Shown in pieces: positions 1-12,718 of a DNA stretch of 64,000 nucleotides. The notes below the pieces were generated by a model, which saw only the letters and a program-made list of their open reading frames with translations, had not been told where the DNA came from and ran no database searches. Within the stretch, counting starts at the first letter, position 1. Every line of letters begins with the position of its first letter. Position numbers and translations under genes: made by a program. Source of the stretch: Atherinomorus stipes (lineage: Eukaryota; Chordata; Actinopteri; Atheriniformes; Atherinidae); assembly GCA_023101725.1 (NCBI GenBank), contig JALJCO010008621.1:975001-1039000 (forward strand), given 5' to 3'.

Positions 1-1439
1 TGCTCCCTGCACTGAGAGCTCTGCTGTTTCATGGAGAGTCCCTGTGCAACAGCTAAGCAGCACAGACAGCCTTGGACAAAGCAGTGGGTGGATATGTGGA
101 GACACATAATAGGCGGCTTCAGATGCTGCCATTCCTGCTTGAACACTGCAGGTTGTTGTTTCCAGCCACAGATACAGTTTCATGTAGAATTGTGGCCACG
201 TTTTAGTGAATTACCTTTTTTTCCCCCTTAATATCTCAAAGAAAAGCAATACAAACTGTGCAGCAAGCACACATTAAAAAGCCTTTTTAAGTGTTGATTT
301 ACTGACATCCATGAACATGAGATCAGAGAAAATGAAGCTCTAATTGTGCCTCCTGCAACCTCAAACATCGTTTTTATAAAGCCTCAGCATTAGCCCCTAT
401 AGAGAATTCAGAGATCTTTTTTCAGCTGAGGCTTAATTCTGCTTTGTGTTTATGTATAAATAGTTCATAGTCACCAAAATCTTTTCAAACTGATCCATAC
501 GGTATTGAGCAAGGACAAACAATGCCTGCAGCTGCAATGCAGTAGCACAAGCCGTGCTAGTTTCACATATTTCTGTGAGATCTGGTTGCAAAAAAATGAA
601 GAGAGGAGGAAGCGAGGGGAGCAATAGACAGTCGAGGGTGTTCTTAAGAGAATAAGATTACTACTCAGCTTGAAGCAGGTCTTTCTGCTCCTGGAACATT
701 TTTTCAAAAGAAAAATGTGTTTTTTTACAACACAGCAGCTGTTTTGGATTTGCCTGGCAAAGCGTTAATAGCTCAGAAGGATTGTAAAGATTTTTGTCCT
801 TATCAATAATTTACTTAGAAATACAAGTGAAAAGCAAGAGTGGGTTAAAAAAAAACTTGTCTCTCTAACGATTCATTAGTGAACTGATAATCATCCAAGA
901 GTTTAATCATATACTTATAACCAAATACTACCTCTAAACAACTCGCCAAGGATCTGAAAATCACTGTTTATAAAGTGGAAAGAGGCTATGAATGCTGTAC
1001 TAAAGTCCATTTACAAAGACACCAAAGGTACCAAAGTCCATTAAACCTTTTTCCCTCCCATGTCATGTGTTTCTGTTCGTTGGAAAGACTCAATTAAACC
1101 TCAATATAAGACTGTAAAAGATCTGTATGAATATTTAAATGATGTAGTGAGGTCACACTGTAGAGTAAGATCTTAAAAACCACATTACATTACCTGCATC
1201 TTCATCTCAAAAGTCGAAATTTTAAGTTTGCAAAGCAGCCTTTGGGATCCTTTCTTTTATGTCTGCAAAGGCTGGAGGAAAAAATGAGGACATTTTGATT
1301 AAAAAGTCTTGACAACTAAGCAGTCATTTAAAATACTGTATCTCTTTATAAGTCACCCAGGGGTTTGGAGAATGTTGCACTTAGATGGAAAGAGGAGACT
1401 TTAAAATCTGTTTATTAATACAAGAAATTCCATACACTC
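1..1439. other. Non-coding spacer, no gene seen
   Basis: AT-rich sequence with only short chance reading frames and no splice-bounded coding stretch. I recognise no repeat family here. It may be intergenic or part of an intron of an upstream gene; the window does not decide this. Confidence 0.6.
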
Positions 1440-2415
1440 AGGCTGGATTGCACCAACAAGGTTTAACTCTAAAACCAGATTGAGTCATGGTTTCATTTGT
1501 AATTCTGTTGCACCAAAACTTTAAACTCCATTTTAAACCTTCATCTAGGATTAATTCTAAACTGACAGTTGAGGAGGTTCATCTTTCACAGCGGCTGCAT
1601 TTTTGAGGTCGATTGAACAAACTTGTGATGTTCCTTGAACAAAACTGAGACAGGCTTGATCCACTTGAATTTTATGATGATGAGGAATTTTTGAGAAGAT
1701 ACCATATTACCAAGGAAATTGTTTTGGAGCTGAACAGGAAAATTGGACCAACTGTCAAACACAGCAATGACAGGAATGCAGCTGTACCCCCGATGCTCCA
1801 GCTTGCCCTGAGATTTTATTCTACTGGCTGATGCAGATCTGGGCATGAAAAAGTTCCTCCTTTTTCTGCCAGAAGCGGTGCACTAATAGTGCACCATTAC
1901 TGCACTATCACTGGCTGAACGGCTTGTCCCGCAAATACGCCATCATGTACGGTGTCCAAACTTGGTGTGTGGAAACATCCTTGTTCTGGGCATTCATTTA
2001 TGCTCTGAAATCATTTCCCCTGGGCACACAGGCATTTCTCTGTGCGATTGAATCAGCAGACAAGTCGCTGGTAGTGGCTGGTAAGTGGCTGGCAGTCGGC
2101 TGAAAGGGGAACTTTTTCATGCCCAGATCTGTACCAGAGAATGGGCGGGTGGAGACCTGTTGGGCTTGCACAACTCTACAGTTCGCTGTATTGTCAGCAG
2201 TGTCTTGGGCTGTTGCATCTCTGAAGAACTGGACAAAAATCAGTTTAAAGTGAGTTTATATATTTAAACTGAGTTTTAAAAACATTGATTAATATTAAGT
2301 GGTGCAACAGAGCTCTGTTTAACTTTCACATTGATTAACTCATTTTAAAGCTAGTTTTACTAATCTCTGATTAGAATCTTAGATAAAATGATGCCTTGTT
2401 GGTGCAATCCAGCCT
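1440..2415. mobile_element. Palindromic DNA transposon, possible PIF/Harbinger type
   Basis: The outer ends are inverted copies of each other (AGGCTGGATTGCACCAACAA at 1440, its complement ending at 2415). A second, perfect 24-nt inverted pair lies inside (1834-1857 with 2108-2131, containing CAGATCTGGGCATG). The element is about 976 bp, so the arms are long and imperfect with a spacer of about 250 bp. No transposase can be read. Flanks are TCA on the left and TTA on the right if the element starts at the GG, compatible with a mutated 3-bp TTA duplication; that is why PIF/Harbinger is suggested. The superfamily is not certain. Confidence 0.7.
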
Positions 2416-3428
2416 TAGGCTAGCTTCTATGGTGGTGCAAACTTAAAGAAACAAAAGCTGAAGCTTGGAACGACTTGATTAATGCAAAAATATGTGGGTA
2501 GATCAAACTTGCAGCGATCGTAAGACAGCTCAAAAATATCTGTTGAAGCAATCTGCTCTGAAGATTGCTTCATATATTAAGAACAAAAGATAAGCTATAC
2601 AGTAAGTGTTTCCAGGTTGTGATGTCTGCACACCTATTTATGTTCACGTTCAGATATTATTTTACTCATTTAATGGTATCTAAACTGTTGCACATGTCCA
2701 AACTGCAGTATGACTTTAACAAAGCATTATGAGCAACACATGAGTTAAGATTCAAACTTACTCTCTCACATATCACCTGGATAGATTTGTGGGTGTGATT
2801 CCTGTAGCCTTTGACTCATTCCATATCAGCATGAGCTGTTTCCATGCAACTAGAAGGCAATAAGGGAGGCTGAAATGCATCCCCCAGCTCTGACTCATGA
2901 TTTGATCTGGTTTGTTGTCTCCCTCACCCAGGCCTGCAGTTGATAGGTAGCATTAAGTGCACACCTGGGACCCAAATCCTCACTTTTCCCCCATTTTCAT
3001 CCTCCCTAAGCCCAAGGCCTCAGACACGTATTAGGCAGGAGAGCTGCACCACACACTTGGCAGCTCATGCAGACTTACTGAGATGGAGCTGCCTGCCACA
3101 TTAGGCATGAGTGCCAGTCACCGTCAGGTCCAATGGACAAAACTGAAGCACATTCCTGAGACCTTACATGCTCCTGCTAGTTAATAAATCTCTTCCCCTG
3201 CTGAGAAGAGGAAACACAAGAAGTTGATGATTATCTAGAACAAAGAGGTAACAGGAGAGGACATGGAGTCGGGTTGCACCGAATAAACATGTCACTCTTA
3301 CAGAGATTGAACCTGCAGAGATACAAGCCACAAACTTTAGTTTACCTGGAAGGACAACACAAGAAAATAAGATCAGAGATTTACAGAGTGCTTGCAGCTC
3401 TGAAGGGGCCATATAGACAAATATACAT

Positions 3429-3453
3429 GCTTTATTTATTTATTTATTTATTA
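3429..3453. repeat. (TTTA)n microsatellite
   Basis: Five to six uninterrupted TTTA units in an AT-rich setting. Confidence 0.85.
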
Positions 3454-6372
3454 GTTTATCTGCTTCATGCCACTTGGAGTGGGAGTGAAGTTACTTATTT
3501 TATCACCCAATTTATCACCTATATATTACAGTATGCCCCAGAGAGGGTCCTCCGGGGATGTGTCCATGATGTCTGCCCACAGCTTACTGGTAAAATTCCA
3601 TCTCAGAAAAAAAGAAATATGACAGCCAAAATGCCAAACTCTGTGACATTATGGTGGCTACACTCAACTTTTATGTGCAGTGGCTCAAAATAACCAACTA
3701 AATGTCAGACACTATAATAAAATGAATACTTAAACAAACTAAGAGGACTAAAAGTTCTTCTGATGTCAAAGCTTTTATTTTAGTACTTTAGCTACTAAAC
3801 TGGCGAAAAAAAAAAAAACAAAAAAACGAGAAATTGATGAGGCCTATAATGTGACTATGCCATCATACTTACTGTATCATATGCTCAAGGCTAATTTAAT
3901 CTTGTTATTGTTTCTGATCTTGTTTCTGTTAGATTGCATTGAGGGCGTTATAGGTACCATCCGAAGGTGTAGCACTCATTTAGGGTGAATAAGGGTCCAT
4001 TCAGTAGTTGGGTTTTGATTTAGCTTCAGCTCTTTATTGGGGTCACTGTGTGGCCACCCAGTTTAATGACTTCTATATTTGCTGATGTTCTCTTGATGTG
4101 CTTCAGAGCCATATTAAGCCTGTTTGTCACTAATAAAAGAACTATTACCTCACTCACAGTGGTCATTAAGGGCTTTTCCCTCAGATTTCCACAGAGTATG
4201 AGGTTTCTTCTAGAGCTGTGTGTTTAGACTTTAATGAAATAGGCTGATCGAAATATGCAGAAGTGTCCAATACCCTGTAATTGCCTTCAGGGTCCCTGAT
4301 GGTGAGTTAATTATGCAGCGTAATTTGTGAATTATCAGCTAACATGCCTTCGCAAGACTGAGATGGGATTAATTACAACTCAGATATGTGTAAATATGAC
4401 AAGATGGAACTAGAAGTTCCCATTTGCTGAACAAGACAAGCTATTTGCTAAATAATCCATTTTACTTGTACATAAAGGGGATGTTTCCTCAGAGCTGTGG
4501 CTTGCTGGCAATCTGTTTCCATGTAAACATGTTCAACTGATGGGGCCTCTTGAAATTCTCATTTGTGCTGTTTGGTAAGAACAGATAACCAGCAGCAGCC
4601 AAACAGGAACTGTACCTTGTAAACATAACTGAAAGGACATCCTTATTCCTTCACTTTTGATATAACTTCCCCATAGATGATGAAGAAAGTGCAGACTTAA
4701 GACTTTAGCGGGTACATGACATGTTCTTAAAGCATTCATAAATGCACTTTTTTGCAGGTCTTGATTAAAGGTTCCTTCAAATGACTTAGTTCTGTACGCT
4801 GTCATTTTTGAACCAGCGATCACACATATTCTGAAGTCTGATTGTGGAAAATAAAATGAGAACACAGATAATATTAAAAGCAGAGAGCAGTGACTAGAAT
4901 AATCTACTATTGTGAGAAACTGACTCTATTTAGGGTCTCAACTTAGCCAACCCCCTCAGCAGTCCAACACAGCTCAGAATAACCCTTCTAATAAGTCACT
5001 TGGAAGAAAATGTGGGGAGTCAGCTGATTCCTAATCCTTTCTCCTTCTCTGTGCTCACATATCAAGAGTCAGACTGATATGTGCAATCATATGAAAGTGC
5101 CTCTGTGGTGGCGCTATTATGGTCTAGTAGACCTGCAAGTGCTGTTGTGTGTGTTGTGGCAAAATGAGAGCCGAGTGATGTATTTGTGATGAAAATCCCT
5201 CATCTGTCTGAAGTGTAAACAATAGGATGAGAGAGCAGGAGAGAGCTAGTAAATGCACATAATCTTCTCATCTGACACTGATACCGTTTATAATGTATGT
5301 GCAGATGGCAAATTCATTTGATTTAGAGACAATCAGGTATGACATGATTAGAGAAATGGTTCTCATTACCCTGAATTTGCTTGATTATGTGTGACTGCAA
5401 TCAGTCATTTAAGGGGAAAAAAAAATCCATGGAAATTCCATGTGAATACTTTTATTTTGGGAGGCTAAATCCGATGGAATTTCTTCAGTGCTGAACATCA
5501 ACGTAGACAAAACATTAGTTTAGATACTCAACATCTGATCTGATATACAGGCAGATATTACATGCATGCTCTTTTTTTTCTCCACACCGTTGCCCTCCAG
5601 GGTTGAACAAAGAGTCAGGGGGATTCAATGATTGACAGCTCTGTGAACTATTGCAGACAGGCTCCATTTCTCTGTCTTAAAATCCCACTCATGCCTGCCA
5701 AGGGTGTTATTAGAATATGAAGGCCCTTTTCTTGACTGTCGTAAACATCGAGTCCATTTTTGCTGCAAGATATTTGCAGTTTATTGTTTATATTTATGTA
5801 TGATGATGCATCATATAAATGGCATCATATATTTCAAGCAAATATTTTCAGCACTGTTAAAGGCATCTCATCTTTATTTTTTTGGCAAAGTAAAGAAGAA
5901 GAATGCCCATATCCACTCTTTTATTCTGCAGTTTTATTTGACAGTATAATGACATCTGTGATTGCTGCTTTATTATGATATTTCCACTGAACCCATTCCC
6001 GTTTTTCAATACTGGCTGTCACTCTGGAAGATGTTCCTCTTAAACTTTCTCTTCCCTTTTCAAGCAAATTTCCCAGTAGAGCTCATGCCCTATTTAAAGC
6101 TATAATATTGCAGGCTAATGCAACCAGTCATTCATAAAGGTTCAAAGACATCTCCACAAAAAGACGTCACTTTCTTTGTTTGCATCTGTTACAGCTTTAA
6201 AGGGGGTGTAGGAAGTCATCAATGGGAAGGAAATTAATCTCAAGGAATCTTTTGTGATCCAATCAAGCAGGCAGTCACTTGAATGTTCACTCCACATGCA
6301 CATCTACAAGTAAATACCGGCTCTGCCCTAACAAGCTGCAAAAAGACTTCACATATTTGAGCAGTTACTGAA

Positions 6373-6409
6373 TGTGGTCAGCTGAAACTAAATGTTTCAG
6401 CTGACCACA
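6373..6409. repeat. Perfect 16-bp hairpin
   Basis: TGTGGTCAGCTGAAAC (6373-6388), a 5-nt loop taaat, then the exact reverse complement (6394-6409). The arms have no mismatch and the pairing stops sharply at both sides. The stem is too short for a typical microRNA precursor and no flanking pairing was seen. The function is unknown. Confidence 0.8.
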
Positions 6410-7559
6410 CTTCACCCTTGAATGTCTGAAACTTTGAACCCTAAAATTACCACATACCATCATCTTGTGACTCGTTCGTGCCTCAGTCAAGTGTTTCTCA
6501 GTGCTTGGACGCATTGATGCAAGTGGACTTTGCTGCAAATCCTGTGCAATACACACTTCATCAATATCACTCACCCAGCTGTCCATTTCCTCTGATATTT
6601 GAGGGTCACACATGACATGGATTCCAAAATCAGTTGGACTTCTGTATTCAGATTGCAATCACATCTTTTTTTGTGAGTGAGACGTGTTGCAGATAAAAAA
6701 TAGTGCAAACACAGACATTGTTTATTCCTGTGCAAACAAAATAAGTTATGTTGTTTATCATTGAAGCATCCATCCCTGAATAAATATAACCTTTGGACTG
6801 TGAGCAATCTTCAATTTATCTGACAAGAGTTTCTTGTCTTACTAAATTTGTTCCAACAAAGCCTTTCTGATATTGTTCATTTTGCGCTTTGTATAAATCC
6901 TGTTGTTGTTTTATTTCACGCATATTTTAATTCTGATTAGAGATCAAAGCAGGTTAATCTTCTTTTAGGGCTGGAACAGATCAATTTCAGATGAAGGTCT
7001 CTATAAAAACGGAGTCTTAGATAAGATATAATGGTCTTTATTAAAAGTCCTTTGAGAAAGGCAGGTGCAAAATGATACATCAGCCACACCTGACATTTCG
7101 GATTGTTACCATGAAAAATGACAGAAAAGGATACAAAGGCTGTATCTTATTCCATTCATAGTGAAATAACTACTCTTTTCTTGTCTTCTTAATATTGACG
7201 AACATGGAAAAGACAATTGTGGTAACTTTTAAGTCTATAATAACAACCCGTCCATTATGATTAATAATTCAAATAATCAGAGTGCTCCATAATGTAATCC
7301 TAAAATAGACACATTATTTCTAGATGGTTCTGAAAACTGAAGAGAACTTTTTGCAAAGACCACATGGCAGGATGAGCTCAGTTTTCCTGGAAGGAAGTTG
7401 CAGACAAAGAAGTGTCTTAGGCCTTCTAAGCCACCTTTCCTTCCCTCGTGTCAAGCAGTTAAAATAAAACAGGCAACCTTTTCCACTTAAAATGATAGTG
7501 AATAAAAGATGCTGTGTGGTCACCATAATCAAGCAAGAGACTACATAATTACGAGGTAC

Positions 7560-8560
7560 CTAAATTTAAGTTTCACCTGCTCGTCAGAATTAAGGGAGGC
7601 GGAGTCATGCTGGTGGCCTCAACCTGTAGACTTGTGTGAGAGAGGAGGACAGAGTGGAGCGATGCAGCGAGGGAGGGGTGGCCATCACTGTAACTTCAAT
7701 ACAGAGTCGGAAATATCTTTGGAATAACAGAACTAGAACGACATACCTCTCCCTAATCGTGTGGGTTTGCCCGCGTGTTACATGCTGGGGTATCTGCCTG
7801 TGGCACCGAGGAAGAAGCACACGTTTAATGGCATTTGGGAAGTCTTCGCGGCGCTCTCCGGGTAGAAGAGGAGACATTACGGCGCGAGTTAGCTAACGTT
7901 AGCTCGCTAACAAGGTCAGTTTGAATATGGAATACTGTTGTTCTTGTTGGGATAGCAGCATTTTGGATTTCACAGTCCCTATGTTTTCAAAGAAGAATTA
8001 TTGCAGTCTCCCATAAGCTGACAGGACAAGTAAAGGGTTGTGCTCGGCAGCAGTATACTCTCTTGGTGTTAGCTTGTTAGTTAGCCCCCCTCGGTGGCTT
8101 CAATCACGGCTCGGTCCAATCCTTATCCGATTTCGGTGTTCTGAAGTAAGCTTATTTACGTTAAGGCTGCTCTCTGGGAGGCTGTTGCCTTGGACAGAGT
8201 GTTTATGGGTCGCTGCATCAATTGTGCTGTCTGACCGGTCAATGGGTATCTGCAGTATTTTGAGAGAGCTTGGTGTTTGTGTGGTGGATGCAGCAGCTCG
8301 CTGCTCGTTTCCGCCTAGAATAAAACAGGTGCATCCCTGCGCCAGCGATGGACGGATGCAGGGTAGAAGTCATCCTAACCAGTTACAATTTCCCGATTTA
8401 CATTTATACGCCGTTTCAGAGAGACGACTGAAGGGGTGTTTAACAAACTTGAGCTGCGAAATGATTTATCAAGGTTGAATGTTGTAGGCGGCGTTGTCAT
8501 TTACAGAGGCCTCGTCTTCTGAGTTCATCTGAAACGGGCCCGGTAGCTAATGTCTAGTTA
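7560..8560 (+). promoter_or_regulatory. Promoter-like GC-richer region of dag1
   Basis: Base composition changes from AT-rich spacer to GC- and CpG-richer sequence, including gcggcgctctccggg near 7850 and ggcgcgagtt at 7881. The palindromic GCTAACGTTAGC-type motif, familiar around teleost first exons, occurs near 7892 and again near 8568. No clear TATA box was found. The region lies upstream of the only strong + strand gene, so it is most simply the dag1 promoter and first exon. CpG content was judged by eye. Confidence 0.45.
7800..7914 (+). other. dag1: Putative untranslated first exon of dag1
   Basis: A GC-rich leader-like stretch ends in CAAG followed by GTCAGT at 7915, a good 5' splice site. 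No open frame continues into dag1, so the exon would be 5' UTR only, as in mammalian DAG1, whose start codon is in exon 2. The 5' boundary (transcription start) is a guess. The link to the acceptor at 20824 is inferred from strand, distance and the lack of another gene between them. RNA data could place exon 1 elsewhere. Confidence 0.4.
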
Positions 8561-10668
8561 GTGAGCTAACGTTAGCTTTTAGACAGTAACTGGTTAGTAA
8601 ATTGACAACTGGGACTAAAATTTCTTTTGTATAGTAAACCTTTGATTAGAGTGTTTTACATTATCACGTGATTATCACAGCATGTGCTGTCACAAACTCA
8701 TGGAGCTGTATTGCTACTGTTATTACAGGGTTGGTCTTGCTGGCTTTGTAATTGACTTGAACGGATTGTATGTCAACTAGCCCCTGGGCACAAACTTGTT
8801 AAAGGCCCCTCACACGGTTCAACATCAGCAAATTCAGATTGACAGAGTGATACATGCAATCAATGTGTTTGGTGTTATTGAAAAGCAGTTGTTTCGTGCT
8901 CCTCTTTCAAATTTTATTAAACATTATCTTTGGTAATATTTTCAGTAACATTTTCTTTTTAAGTGAACACATTTTTGGTTTGTGTATCTTCATGGTCTGC
9001 TTGAATCACGTTGTAATTATTTGGAGTAATTTTGTAGTTCTGTTTAATTCGGATCATTTTTAGGTATTTTTTAGTCTCCTTTTTGTTGCTCTCATTATTT
9101 ATCTCTGCATTGATGTGTGGAGTCTTAAATCAAGGTGCAGCTGTTTAAGACCACCTTGAAGCTGTTTTGTCTACTTTCGAGTCTGTATTATTCTTTTGTA
9201 CAATCTGCTGATTTGACTGGCGAGAAATATGTTTTTTAAGAAGGAAAAGAAAAAGACAAAACAAAAAAAAAAAAAAACAAAACAAACAAAAAAAAAAAAC
9301 GAGTTTGCCCTGCAGCCCCTTGTCTTCTTGGGCTACTAGCCCAGAAGGCCTGTTCAGCAGTTCTCCTTCCATTAAAGCTTATAGGCAAGAATATCCTGTT
9401 GTCCAGTAATATATTGACAATTAAAATATTTATGGTAAACAACCTCATAATCATTTGCAGTTGTAAATGTAGGTCAGTTCACAGGAATTAAAGCACACTG
9501 CAATAAATCCACAGAACAGCATAATAAAAGCTAATTTCCTGACAAGACATTTAGTGTTTTTGTTTTGCTTTCTTACTTTGTGCTTAAGGGAGCTCTGAAT
9601 TCATAGATATCTTTTTTAAATGGGCTTTAACAGTATACAGTAGTCTTCCACTAGTATTAAAAGAGTTGCTTGGAGATCACCAAGCCAAGTTAGAGTTTTA
9701 CTCTGGCATGGGCCGATTTTGTTTCATCTCCCCACATATTTCATTACTTTTGTTGAAGAGAGTAGAGGGCAACACAAGGGAAACATCCAACTGCAAAGCA
9801 AGCTTGTCTTGTGGATATGTTTGTTATTCAGCTCATGCACTATCTAGAGGCTGCTGCATGTGGTATGTCAATTCAATTGGCCCTGAGTGCCACTGTGCAT
9901 TGGAGGCCTAATTATTTTTGATGGTTTTCAAATTTTAACTACTGTTGAACTGCAGACTTCATAGATGGTAGTAAAATGCTTTTGTGCCTCTGGTAATGCA
10001 AGCTACAGTGTGAAATGAGCAGAAATCACCCACTCTAAAATTGTATCACTGCACTAAAAAAAATAGCTTATCTTAGAAATGATAATTGTTAAGACATATT
10101 CACAGATGCAATAATTTGCATTGTAATTAACTTTGGATCACATGTTTGAAGAATTTGGTTTTAGTCTTTATTTCATTTTATGGCTTTTGAAAGTGCGCTT
10201 TCTTAACACTTGACCAAGACTTTCATTTAGGCCTGTCACAGTTGGGTTGTGTTCTTCATTTTGAATGACTCTTAGGGCACTTTTATTGAAATGAATGGAT
10301 GAAACCAACAGAAGTATCATTTCTATTACTTTTTCTACTTTGTTTTCCACAGCTTACAGTTTGGTTGGCATGACTTTTGCATTTTCATTAGCTGTGGATT
10401 ATGCAGACCTGAATTGTAAATAGATGCTACCAATTGTTTATCTTGAGATGCCTAACTTGTATTATACTCACCTCATTCTGATCAGCATCTCTAATATCTG
10501 AGATTTAGATGCAAAGCCAAACTCCACAACACCTCTCTGGCTGTGGCATGTTTTGGTTTCAACTCATTCAAATCTGAGGTAACACATGTGTTTATATTCC
10601 TTTCAAGCCTCACATGGGTATTGTATTGACAATTTTTAAGACCTGCTACATTTTTTTCTTTGTTTTAG

Positions 10669-11662
10669 AGGGACTAGAGGCAGGAATTGTGAAAGAATAA
10701 ACAAGCATGTCCAGTTTTTTAATATTAATGGGTGATGAAGCGTTAAAACACAGAACGAGCCCACCCACGTCTCTCTCCGTTGCCTTGAACAGGCTGTGTG
10801 CTGCATAATGCGATTTGCGATTTAAAGGTTCAATATGGAACACTTATTAAAGGTGCTATGACATCAAATTTCACTTTTCTGGGGTTTTGGGGGTATAATA
10901 TGATCTGTTGTGCACTAATGAGGCCATGTGAATGTCCAGAGTTAGTATCAAAGTTCCTGTTCATAGTCAGTCAGCTTTGTCTCTCTGTTCAGAAACGGTT
11001 GAATCAGACAGCAGGTTATCATATTCTACACAGCTCTATCATTCTACGTAATTCATTTGCTCCAATTAGAGCACACTATCAAGCAAACAAAAAAATGCTG
11101 TTTTTTTCTGTGGAGATTTGACATATGCAGTAATGCCAACAACATGAACTAGTTGTTACTGCTTTGTCATCACTCCTTTAAATGGATTTGAGGCAATTAA
11201 GAAATGAGAATCGCGACTCGCGCTGCGGGTAACTGCAGCCACAAGCCAAGCCGTCATGGGAGCGTGCACAAGCTGAAGCTATAACGTTGTTTACTACGCT
11301 GATAGTCTTTTTCTTCGTAGTGACACTTTTTAGTGTCTTTCAGTTGATCTGGATCGTTTGCTAACGGCAGAAGAATCCATAACTATCCCTTGCAGTGTTT
11401 GAATTCACAGCGACCATCTCCTTCCTTCCTTCAAAACCGTTGGGGACGCGGATGCAGCATCAAATGACATCACAACCACAGGACAGCACGGGAAATTTGG
11501 CCACCTAATTGCGGCGCATTATGCAGCACACAGCCTGTTCAAGGCAACGGAGAGAGATGTGGGTGGGCTCGTTCTTTTTGTTTTTTAGCACTTCATCACC
11601 CATTAGCATTAAAAAACTGGACAAGCTTGTTTATTTTTTCACAATTCCTGCCTCGAGTCCCT
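10669..11662. mobile_element. Non-autonomous DNA element with about 145-bp terminal inverted repeats
   Basis: The left arm (10669-10812) and right arm (11515-11662) are inverted copies, beginning AGGGACT and sharing GAGGCAGGAATTGTGAAA, then GGGTGATGAAG and CGAGCCCACCCAC blocks. The right end is followed by TTAA and the left end is preceded by TTAG. This fits a TTAA duplication with one later change, as made by piggyBac-type transposases, but the evidence is weak. The 700-bp core encodes nothing recognisable. The element lies in dag1 intron 1. Confidence 0.72.
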
Positions 11663-12347
11663 TTAAGATGTGCTTTTATGTCACGTTTCTAGTTCCATTG
11701 GAGCTTGTGAAAAGAGGTTTTAGTGGACAGTTTTAAGCTTCCAGAAAACCCCAGAGGCTTTGAAAAGGTGTTTTTCTTTTTTCTTTTTTTTTTAAATGAA
11801 GCCTTAGGTCTGAAAAGATTAGTCTAATGTGGAAGGAGAACCTAGTGATTTCCAGGCAATTTGTTGAATTTACCACAGAAAAGTGTCAGTCAAAAGCCTA
11901 ATACTTCTAATCTAAAATGCCACCAATAAATCCAGAATAGCTTCATTTGCTATTACATTAAGGCTTGTTATGAATGTTGCATTTATTAAAATGACACATC
12001 CTTATTACTGTTCTGGTTTACTGACACTTGCTGTTATCCTCATATTTCAATTTAGCATTGTTTTGTTCATTTCAACAAATTGTTGGACCAACTCAAATCA
12101 GCTTGTTGAAATAATTTCTATTTATTAATAAGATGTTGTTTGACTCAGATTCTGAATAACTTGCACACTATGAGATGAGAATGTGATAAAATCTAGGCCA
12201 CTTTGCAGAGGGCTTTCTTTGATGCTTAGATGAAGCCCCCACCCAACCCGACGTTTGTGTGCCAACAGCCTGAGGTGATGTGTAGTGCTTATTCTGCATT
12301 AGAGAGGAAGCTTATGGGTAAAACCTATTTTCATGTTAATGCTTGTG

Positions 12348-12643
12348 TTTTACATTTAAACACAAATGAATACATAAATCATGCACAATATTTTGTATTT
12401 TGCTCTGCTTGCTTATTGTAGACTATTAAAATTTCACTGAGTATTCTTTCAGTATCAAAATGCTCAGTGTTTTTTTCTTTTTTTTTGGGTGGGGGTTTTA
12501 CATTTAAACACAAATGAATACATAAATCATGCACAATATTTTGTATTTTGCTCTGCTTGCTTATTGTAGACTATTAAAATTTCACTGAGTATTCTTTCAG
12601 TATCAAAATGCTCAGGTTTTTTTTTCTTTTTTTTGGGTGGGGG
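12348..12643. repeat. 148-bp tandem duplication, two copies
   Basis: The block beginning catttaaacacaaatgaa at 12353 recurs at 12501, exactly 148 bp later. Both copies run through the same sequence to a T-rich tract and ggtgggg. Differences are confined almost entirely to the length of the T-run, which points to a recent duplication or an assembly artefact. It lies just left of a (TA)n tract and a hAT element. Confidence 0.9.
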
Positions 12644-12693
12644 CTGGGAGTTAGAAAAGACTGAGAGAGCAAGCACCTGAAGTGACTAACATA

Positions 12694-12718
12694 AATATAT
12701 ATATATATATATATATAT
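12694..12718. repeat. (TA)n tract flanking hAT element
   Basis: An uninterrupted AT dinucleotide run into which the following hAT element inserted; the same repeat resumes at 13771. Confidence 0.9.

Larger units (their letters stand above)
2416..7559. other. Non-coding spacer upstream of dag1
   Basis: No reading frame here looks like a conserved protein and none is bounded by good splice sites. Apart from a short TTTA tract and one hairpin (listed separately) I see no structured element. It ends where the GC-richer dag1 promoter region begins. Confidence 0.55.

Noticed and set aside
8038..8478. 146-codon frame next to the dag1 promoter region
   Set aside because: No recognisable domain, no splice partner, and GC-richer DNA makes long chance frames likely.
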